Origin: Brasenia schreberi
Taxonomy: Eukaryota; Streptophyta; Magnoliopsida; Nymphaeales; Cabombaceae
Assembly (NCBI GenBank): GCA_036023115.1
Contig: JAYKKT010000064.1
Location: 7,820,501 to 7,884,500 of the forward strand
Reading direction: 5' to 3'
Length of the DNA: 64,000 nucleotides
Each line of letters starts with the position of its first letter. The stretch's first letter is position 1. Below the pieces are notes generated by a model, which did no database searches, was not told where the DNA came from, and worked only from the letters and a program-made list of their open reading frames with translations. This document shows, one piece after another, positions 57,901-64,000 of the stretch. Made by a program: the position numbers and the translations under genes.

Positions 57901-59439
57901 CTGTCTATCTTTCTTTTATCAAACATTATCAAATTCGCCCCCTTTCTCTAGGGTTGATATATTTATTTACTCTTTTCTTGAATTTTTTTTTGGAATGAAT
58001 CTATTTTGGTGTATAAATGACCTTATCACGATTTTTCTGGCCTGCAATAGATATGTGCGACCCTAACTGTCTTTAAACCCTTTAACCATCAGCATAAACG
58101 TGCTAATCTTCTTGATTAGGCTCCGATATCATGTTGAGATTCAACCCACACCTTTAGAAACTCGAATCAACACAAAAATATAAGTTTTTGGAATGAAGAA
58201 GTTTAACTTGAAAGACCAAAATGCCCTTCACTAGTACTCGTAATGATACCCGATGTCTATTAGATCTGATCCAATAGGATCCGAGTGACTAAGTTGCAGA
58301 AGTGCAAAAAATAAATGTATGAAATCTATGGCTTCAACAATTACTACCTCTAAATATAAAACTTCATACACGCTGTTGAATTGTGTGTTTCAATGAGATA
58401 AACAAGGTAGATAACAACAGAAAGGATGGAAATATAAAATGACATCAAAATTGTAAAAGCAATGACATCAAAATTGTAAAAGCGGCTGCAACTGGTTGAA
58501 TTCAAAGTAGGTGGACATGGTTTAAGATTCTTTGTACTTCAGCATCCTATTTTCCTCTAGAATTTATATCACAAATATAGACCACCGGTTGCAGCGAAGA
58601 AAACTGCATAAGCTTATAAAGAGACATGTTGAGGCAGTTTGCCTCAGAGAGGTTGGTGTAGTAGAAGCGGCTGCAACTGCTGGATAGGCATTTTGATGTT
58701 CAACTCCGAGAAGCGAGAAGCGATATCACCTTTTGTAGGTCGATACTATGCGTAGACCCTTGGAGGACACTGTCTCTCACCTCTAGGGTGCGGTTTCCTT
58801 GGGTAACAAATGAAGGTTATTATACTAATACTGATATATTTGCACACTTTAGGGCAGTTATGAAAGTATGCGTGTCCTTTATACTGAATTTACACAGATA
58901 ATGAAAGGGATTTCAGGACTTCGATGAACCCTTATCCAGGAAAGACATTGAATAATGATTCCTGCCAGTGGAATCTCCTTTATCACCTGCATGTTGGTAT
59001 GTGTGAGCTTGTCAAAAGTTCAACATTTTCCACCCTTTTCTGAGGGAACCCTTGTTCCAATTATGCAGTACTCAGACAAGAGAAGATAAACCAGTGCTGG
59101 AAGAAAATCCATTCTGCATTCGTTGTTCATCCAGGCACTTAATTGTTTAGTTTTGCTAGTTGTTCATTATGACCACATCCTGCTCACCTTCTATCCTGAT
59201 GTTCGACTGTGCATTGGGATTCTACATGACCGGCCTGTTCGTAAATTTATATTTCTGCATTCTCAGAGTCCATGCTTTGAAGTTTTCAAATTGATTCCAT
59301 GCCACTGTGGTGGTTGAAATAAATCATAAGATTCTCATTTATGTCTTGACTTTTATTGATACAGGAGTTCCATTTGATTGAGAAGGGAGAGCTTGCTCCT
59401 CTGCATGACCTGATAGACTCTATCGTTCTTTCCTATTGA
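33931..59439 (+). CDS. MOB1: MOB1 kinase activator (MOB1A-like)
   Basis: MOB1 is a small zinc-binding adaptor that activates NDR/LATS-type kinases in the Hippo pathway. In plants MOB1 acts in cell division, organ growth and auxin-linked development. Seven exons join in frame with GT-AG introns: 33931-33956, 41572-41617, 42275-42383, 42583-42676, 45612-45745, 45834-45997 and 59365-59439. The product is 215 aa, the length I recall for Arabidopsis MOB1A. It starts [19 protein letters not shown] and ends SIVLSY. The zinc ligands C79, C84, H161 and H166 fall at the same positions as in human MOB1A, and the [21 protein letters not shown] and [20 protein letters not shown] blocks are conserved. Exon 1 encodes only eight codons plus two bases and lies 7.6 kb upstream of exon 2. 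Introns 1, 4 and 6 (7.6, 2.9 and 13.4 kb) are filled with transposons. No coding exon is damaged, so the gene is probably functional. Confidence 0.95.
34549..34680. repeat. Imperfect direct duplication in MOB1 intron 1
   Basis: GGAAGTGTTTATAGGGATTG occurs at about 34549 and 34617, and GGATTGGTGGCAGATTC occurs twice, with the second unit carrying an extra GCTCCTAGGGATTGGTG. Unit spacing is about 68 bp. Confidence 0.7.
35978..40715 (-). mobile_element. Ty1/copia LTR retrotransposon in MOB1 intron 1, antisense
   Basis: The 3' LTR is at 35978-36328; next to it is CTCCCCCTCAAGTTGGAG, the inverse of a polypurine tract. The 5' LTR is at about 40439-40715; inside it lies a degenerate primer-binding site (minus strand TAGTACCAGAGTC, like the TGGTATCAGAGC of initiator-tRNA primed copia elements). 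Both LTRs are bordered by CTCAC (35973-35977 and 40716-40720), a plausible 5-bp target duplication. About 190 bp of the LTRs align (TAGCAG..GAAGATCGATGAATAAATATC onward), but the rest differs. Coding remnants between them are broken. Confidence 0.85.
36400..40330 (-). pseudogene. Decayed copia gag-pol
   Basis: In minus-strand order the remains are: a gag zinc knuckle (39434-39730) whose first cysteine reads Tyr ([14 protein letters not shown]), a protease [10 protein letters not shown] (39247-39480, active-site DSGA altered to DLGA), a GAG-pre-integrase [14 protein letters not shown] (38909-39220), an integrase C-terminal part with [15 protein letters not shown] (38103-38633), RT pieces [18 protein letters not shown] (37551-37778) and [15 protein letters not shown] (37415-37615), and an RNase H piece with LISWKKAKS and KVEYR (36652-36837). 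Stops and frameshifts separate them, so the element cannot be autonomous. Confidence 0.85.
43186..45475 (+). mobile_element. Mosaic of two decayed RTE LINE copies in MOB1 intron 4
   Basis: An older, diverged copy (43186-43717) is interrupted in its RT and resumes at about 44707 (ACCTTAGTGTATGTTATTTG onward), running to the (TTG)n tail near 45475. The segment between (43718-44706) is a better-preserved copy starting in the endonuclease end (GTAATTCCAGGAGAAAGC), passing through the linker and early RT, then jumping at about 44350 to the RT C-terminal region. The inner copy lacks the usual 3' tail. Readable pieces include 43917-44102 and 44398-44610. Either an insertion of one LINE into another or a recombination product. 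Confidence 0.75.
47590..50810 (-). mobile_element. hAT DNA transposon nested in the RTE LINE
   Basis: A 3,221-bp element with a perfect 8-bp target duplication GTCAATAC (47582-47589 and 50811-50818). The ends are CAGTGTTGTCTGACGCG and the inverse of CAGTGTTATCCATATTGC: the first seven bases are identical, then similar sequence follows. Subterminal regions are rich in GTATCG and GATACG motifs, as is typical of hAT subterminal binding sites. It encodes a decayed transposase on the minus strand. The target is the LINE endonuclease frame, so it inserted after the LINE. Confidence 0.95.
47920..50361 (-). pseudogene. hAT transposase pseudogene (BED finger, DUF659, hAT dimerisation)
   Basis: In minus-strand order: a start [18 protein letters not shown] (ATG at 50361), a TAG stop, then a BED zinc finger ([20 protein letters not shown], about 50140-50310). 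Next come a conserved block (49633-49827), the DUF659 catalytic motif [16 protein letters not shown] (about 49540-49575), [14 protein letters not shown] and [16 protein letters not shown] (48806-49399), and a hAT C-terminal dimerisation region split by frameshifts ([19 protein letters not shown] and [13 protein letters not shown], about 48320-48450). An acidic tail (47920-48174) ends it. Stops and frameshifts make it non-functional, though the two Asp-bearing motifs are still readable. Confidence 0.88.
54342..57250 (-). pseudogene. Decayed copia gag-pol
   Basis: Minus-strand remnants: gag C-terminal piece (56629-56841), integrase with YFWNEVV-like [17 protein letters not shown] (55597-55788), integrase tail [15 protein letters not shown] (55337-55585), RT start (54906-55124) and RT core with intact YVDDIII and [15 protein letters not shown] (54342-54575). 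Frame breaks separate all blocks, and the RNase H region toward 53600 is not clearly open. Confidence 0.85.
57449..57826. repeat. Three tandem units of 124-130 bp inside the copia element
   Basis: Units start at 57449, 57579 and 57703 (TATGAGCCACACACTGAC or close) and share GCCATTTGAGATAGGAAGGAT. The last two units are almost identical. They lie on the gag side of the antisense copia element. Confidence 0.85.
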
Positions 59440-61015
59440 GATCCATTAAACATGCTGGGTGTCCGAGAGGACCATAAATATGGTTGCTAAGGGTTTGACG
59501 TGATAAATGTTGCAAGTGTAACGTTGTAGCATAAGCATTATTATGTCCTATCTTAATATTTGGTGTATTATTAATTAGACTGCTAGTCTATAGCACACTA
59601 GTGCTGGTGGGCGTGTCCGACTATCTGTATTCACATGCCGCTTGTTGATTAAGGAACCTAGCAAATAATATATCTTGATGTGGTGTGTTTTAACGGTGTA
59701 GGTATCTGGTTCCTTTAGGGGCTATTTGCTTTGCCAGCCCGCACGGGCAGGGTCCCTGAAAATGGCACCGTCCACAGCGTTACGGTTTTTCGCGGAACTA
59801 AAGATTAAATAGTTAGTGTATAATTATTGACAATTTTTTTGTAATACAGAATTATAAATACCATTAAATCCAAATTAAGTAATCTTGATGTTGCTTGCAA
59901 ATGCTGTATTTGTGGTTCTTCAAGAACCACTTTATTATGTAATTAGCAACTAAGCTAACTTTAAATACCAAGGATTAGCAAGGAAATTAACAGAAAAAAC
60001 CATGAAAGTTGACTCTCTCGAGCTCAGTTTTCAACCAGTTGTGACTGATGAACGTCCCATAGTTCAAAAAATTGAACTATCTTTGGTAAGAATTGAATTG
60101 ACATGAATATGAATATGACCAAAAAAAGATGTAAACTTGAACTATGTATGTCATTAAGAAGAGTATTGCATTAACATAAATATAACCATAAGATTCTACT
60201 TTGTCGGAAAAGGAAGGCAGCAGGGTTTTCTCTTTTCTTGGAATTCTGTGTGTTGACACCGGAAATCGTCTCATTCCAGCGGGTTCCTCTCTTGGCGACA
60301 ACACTGTCAATTGAGACCCAGTTGAATGAGGATGGTTTCCTAGTTAAATATGAATATATGCCCTACTTAAATGTGAACTCTTTCCTTTTCTTCTAGTTAG
60401 ACTTGCACATAGTCTAAGACACTTGAGAAAGAACCAATGACTAGCCAAATTAGGCAAATGAACAAGGTCCAGGTCCATCAGAATCCGTTCTCAACTTGCA
60501 TTCCCATGAGTCGTCAGGCTCAGACTTCAGTCAATGGATCTACTCGGTTTAGTTTCTAACGATTTGGGTGATCTTCTTTAGGAATTCTACAGCTTTAGAT
60601 GGATAAGGAAAGTCCTTGGTCGATGGTTTGCAACGATTCGATTCAGCTGGGTTAGGACATATATTTGTTTCATGAAAAATGACATCATTTCATATGAACT
60701 AACTGAATTCCGCCTTGTTGAACCGATTAAGAGAAAGGTTTTACATAACATATTTACTAAACACATACCTCAAATTACTAAGGGTACATCCTCTTTTTCA
60801 TATATCCCCTATTTACTCTCTCTCTACCCCTTGCACACTCTTCCTCCTCTTCCACAACCTTCAAATCCTCCTCTCGTGCGTCTTCACCCTAGTATCACCG
60901 CCACTCTCTATCCAATGGGCAAACTCCTCTCCTCTCTACCTCCATGGTTGCGTTCATCACCTCTCCTCTTCTCGGCCTTCCTCTTCCTTTCTCATAGTAA
61001 CGTTTGTCAAAAGCA
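59440..61015. other. MOB1 3' flank and intergenic DNA
   Basis: The first few hundred bases should contain the MOB1 3' untranslated region, but no single polyadenylation signal is decisive. No further gene recognised. A pyrimidine-rich stretch at 60780-61010 yields open but unconvincing frames. Confidence 0.5.
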
Positions 61016-61019
61016 AAGC

Positions 61020-62100
61020 TGCCCTTAAGGCGCGTATCTACTCAAGGAGGGACATGCTGTGGATGCATCTCTTTTCAAGTATAGACATGCCCGAAGTGCA
61101 TCTATGCCCAAGAGGACAAGCATCTTGGGCTCATCTCCTCTAAACAATGAATACAACTAGGGTGTGTTTCCTCTTAAGAAGAAATGCACCCAAGGCCCAT
61201 ATTTGTTCATTGAAGCCTATAAAACACTTATGTTCCTCATGCGTATCATCTCCTCTCAAGTAGAGATGCACCTCGAACGCATCTCCTCTTAAACATGTTA
61301 ACAATTTTTAAGGCATCCAACCCAATTCTTCATAGTTGGGAAATAAATAATAGCACAAGTTTTGGTAATAAATATATAAAAAAGGTTTTCATAATAAAAA
61401 CCAATACTTTTATTTTTTATGCAAATGCTTTATCAAAAAAAGAAGACGCAAGAATTCAACATACATGCCTTGAGAGTTTCGTTACTATTCATATCAAATT
61501 CACATGTTCCAGAAAGAGCAAAAGATCACCTTGTTGGTGGGTCCAACCAGAGGCTGAAGGTCATGGGTTTGATACTTGGGGTGTGCATCTAGCTTTGGCT
61601 TTCCCATTGTGTTGAAAAACGGAAGGAAATTGGTCACACACATGAAAAGTGGTGTCTTGCATCTGTGTCTCTATTCAAACTGACTATGTAAATGTATATT
61701 TGCAGAAAATATGGAAAGTGGTAATAACCCCCACACATGCTATACTGTTTGGCCAATGAAGAGGATGAATGTAAGGTTCAATAATTGGGTTGAGATTGTA
61801 GATAAAGTGAGTTAATTGGGCAAATGGATTTGCTATACAAGGTAATAGACCATGCATTGTTGTATACTTTTACCATATTGTGTATAACATCATCTTTTGG
61901 TACTCTTATTTGTACATATAAGTCGATACATTCTTGAAATGACACTTTCATCTTGACAAATGTGTTACCCACTTAAGGAGAGATGCACCTGAGTCGCGCC
62001 TCTCTTAAGGATGAAGATGTAGTTCCAACGTGTCTCTTTCTAAAAGGGGATGCAACCTAGGTGTGTCGCTCTATGAAGAGAGACATGCGTATACCTCATT
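61020..62100. repeat. Degenerate dispersed repeats around AGAGATGCACC and CTCCTCTTAA
   Basis: Variants of CATCTCCTCT, CTCTTAAG and GAGATGCACC recur, often facing each other (for example CATCTCCTCTCAAGTAGAGATG near 61247), from 61020 to 61295 and again from 61975 to 62095. A possible decayed local repeat array or nested foldback elements. No gene. Confidence 0.4.
61520..61615 (+). mobile_element. tRNA-derived SINE, plus strand
   Basis: GTTGGTGGGTCCAACCAGAGG, then the B box GGGTTTGATACTTGGGG, then GCATCTAGCTTTGGC and CCCATTGT. The 3' part is nearly identical to the copy at 31485. Confidence 0.62.
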
Positions 62101-62579
62101 TCGACGTGAAATTTCGATGACCTATTGAATTTTACTCAAACCTTCAATCATATTGAAACATTGAAAAAAAAAGGCAAACCAACAAAAATACAATGATCTC
62201 ACTAAAAACCGCATTTCAAATTAAAGAAAAATCCAAAAATTGGTTGAATCAATTGTTTTCTCGATTTCCTTTTTTTTGTTTTTCTTCTTTCTTTATTTAT
62301 TTGATATAACTAGGTTCGTAAGTAACTAATTCATGATAGTTGGTTAACCTATATCACTTCTCAACGGTCGAAAAGCGGATGAAAATCAGTAGCCAAAAGA
62401 AAAGGATAAAATCACTTAAATTTGATATGGAGAGGAGAAAGAAAATGTTGCAGGTATTTTGGGTATTTATAAAATTGGGGTGTGTGTATTAGTAAAAAAG
62501 GTGTGTTGACAGTAATGCTCGATAACATGTATCGGACATGTGAAGATATTAGCTGTATACATGCAACTCCTTTTTTTCT

Positions 62580-62700
62580 CTTACAATGGGAGGCCAAACC
62601 CTAACAAAATGGATGCACCCCGCCAAGAATCGAGCTGGCCACCTGAAAGTGGGCATCAAAGATACCCACCAGTGAGCTAACACACTGGGTGCAAAACTCA
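62580..62700 (-). mobile_element. tRNA-derived SINE, minus strand
   Basis: The minus strand reads TTAGCTCACTGGTGGGT (A box), AGCTCGATTCTTGGCGGGG (B box), GTGCATCC and TTTGGCCTCCCATTGT. Both promoter boxes are well preserved. Confidence 0.66.
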
Positions 62701-63802
62701 ATTTGACATGCAACTCAAATTTGGCAATATACAACTTAGACATGTAAAGTTCGTGTCCACTGAGAGATAATAAAGCCATGTGGACACGAAACAAGTTCCA
62801 TCCCTACCCGTTTACATCCTTCTGGCCCACTTTAGCCATTAGCCGAAGGATGATGAACAATGAACCATTAACAGTTGTGTGGGTGAGAGAAAAGTGAATT
62901 GAGTCATCAAAGATGAGAGCACGAGATGAGCATTGTCCTACACGTGAGAAGCTTCATCTGCCCACAACAAAACAACTTCAAAATCGCCAATTTGTGGCCA
63001 CAATTATTCGTTGCACATTTTCTTATTTGAATTCCACATTTACTTTATCACCCTCGTGCCTTAATAACTTACATCACTCGTTTATTTCCCTTGATTTCTT
63101 AATAAAATGAACGTTTCAATAAAATAGAAAACGATAAGCAGCTCCTTAAACCACCTTTGAAAGAGTTGAAACAGCACATCTGTTGAACATTAATTTATTA
63201 TGTAAATGATATTGATGCATTTTAAGCATATTACCACATCTTTTGCTTTGATTCGTCATAGAAAACCTTAGTAATAACGACGACACAATGCAAACCTATG
63301 GTCAGTGCGAATCTACATTGAAGCGAGGTGGGGCAATCGCTCCACCTGAAGCTCGAAAAGCCAATGAAAAATTCACAGGGTATGATTGAATCCATGGCTA
63401 TTATGCATATAGTTCGCGCAACCTTAAAACGGTCGAGTAAGCAGTTTGTCCCATCCCACAAAAAATTCTAGATCTGCCACTCCCTGTGTGCAAACCTCCA
63501 AGGGGAAGTTCGCCACACCCTTAGGAAAGGAATCACAACATAAACTGTGCATTCCATGGGCGATTCAGAAATCGTACAGCTCACAAAGAGATTATTGCTG
63601 AATACAAGCAAAATATGTTTTATACAAGGCCTAAGCAAGTTGTGGAATCCCCTTTTCATATGAATCAGATTCACATGCAATCAAACATGCCTTACAAACC
63701 TCTTTTTGCATGCACGTAGCAAGCAAGCACCCAATTTTGGGTTTGTTGCACAGGATATTCACATTTAATATTAGATAATTCTGTACATTGAATTTGTTGA
63801 TA

Positions 63803-63804
<2 letters not shown>

Positions 63805-63876
<72 letters not shown>
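63805..63876. repeat. Compound (AT)n(GT)n microsatellite
   Basis: About 38 bp of AT followed by about 32 bp of GT, directly abutting a SINE on its 3' side. Confidence 0.97.
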
Positions 63877-63879
<3 letters not shown>

Positions 63880-63950
63880 GGGGAGTCTGAAACCAGATGC
63901 ATGTTGAACACATGACCTTCAACTTGTGGGTCGACACCCTAGCCACAGAT
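63877..63950 (-). mobile_element. tRNA-derived SINE, minus strand
   Basis: The minus strand carries GGTCATGTGTTCAACATGCATC, then GTTTCAGACTCCCCATTA at the 3' end, joined directly to the GT microsatellite. The 5' part is degraded. Confidence 0.5.
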
Positions 63951-64000
63951 ATTGCTCGTTGTGCTATGTCTGTAAGAAATTTCCAATAGAACGTAAAATG

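Larger units (their letters stand above)
53278..58339 (-). mobile_element. Ty1/copia LTR retrotransposon in MOB1 intron 6, antisense
   Basis: The 3' LTR is at 53278-53571 and the 5' LTR at 58132-58339, sharing ACTTTAGAAACTCGAATCAA and GATCCGAGTGACTAAGTTGC. Polypurine tract inverse CGCCCCCTCAAGTTGAG lies at 53572. A primer-binding-like TGATATCGGAGCC (minus) lies inside the 5' LTR. Perfect 5-bp target duplication ATTAC at 53273-53277 and 58340-58344. The 5' LTR lacks about 85 bp present in the 3' LTR, and the 3' LTR outer end reads TC instead of TG. Confidence 0.9.

Noticed and set aside
60672..61143. Two overlapping plus-strand frames of 118 and 142 codons
   Set aside because: The region is CT-rich low-complexity DNA that gives Pro/Leu/Ser-rich translation in several frames, with no conserved features.

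Overview
The window is nuclear DNA of a flowering plant. It carries a plant-only GROWTH-REGULATING FACTOR gene with a miR396 target site, a 12-oxophytodienoate-reductase-like gene and a MOB1 gene, all with GT-AG introns, embedded in AT-rich DNA full of RTE-type LINEs, Ty1/copia elements, hAT transposons, MITEs, tRNA-derived SINEs and microsatellites. I cannot assign a species. The long, transposon-filled introns fit a medium or large plant genome.

Layout. Positions 1-9000 hold three RTE LINE copies in otherwise unidentified DNA: 1-1222 (internally deleted), 1317-3151 (nearly intact reverse transcriptase) and 4101-6663. From 9000 to 12200 lie short hAT-like MITEs, SINEs and microsatellites. 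12276-13918 (minus) is an intact GRF gene of 3 exons and 316 aa. 14000-23400 is repeat-rich intergenic DNA with several MITE families and long AT microsatellites. 23772-30301 (plus) is an intact OPR-like gene of 5 exons and 413 aa, with two RTE fragments in intron 3. 30300-33900 holds SINEs, a reverse-oriented RTE fragment and GGTTC-rich repeats.

33931-59439 (plus) is one MOB1 gene of 7 exons encoding 215 aa. Its coding sequence is only 648 bp (stop included) but is spread over 25.5 kb. Intron 1 carries a copia element, intron 4 a mosaic of two decayed RTE copies, and the 13.4-kb intron 6 carries a full-length RTE LINE (itself split by a 3.2-kb hAT transposon) followed by a second copia element. 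59440-64000 is intergenic with SINEs and degenerate short repeats.

The three host genes are unrelated in function (transcription regulation of organ growth, flavin-dependent enone reduction, Hippo-type kinase activation), and nothing suggests they act as a unit. The window's main interest is its transposon record. Target-site duplications can be read directly for at least four RTE copies, one hAT element, one or two copia elements and several MITEs. Two RTE copies have independently lost the reverse-transcriptase core while keeping flanking parts. No previously undescribed biological system is evident. All exon calls were made by eye from splice signals and conserved protein motifs.
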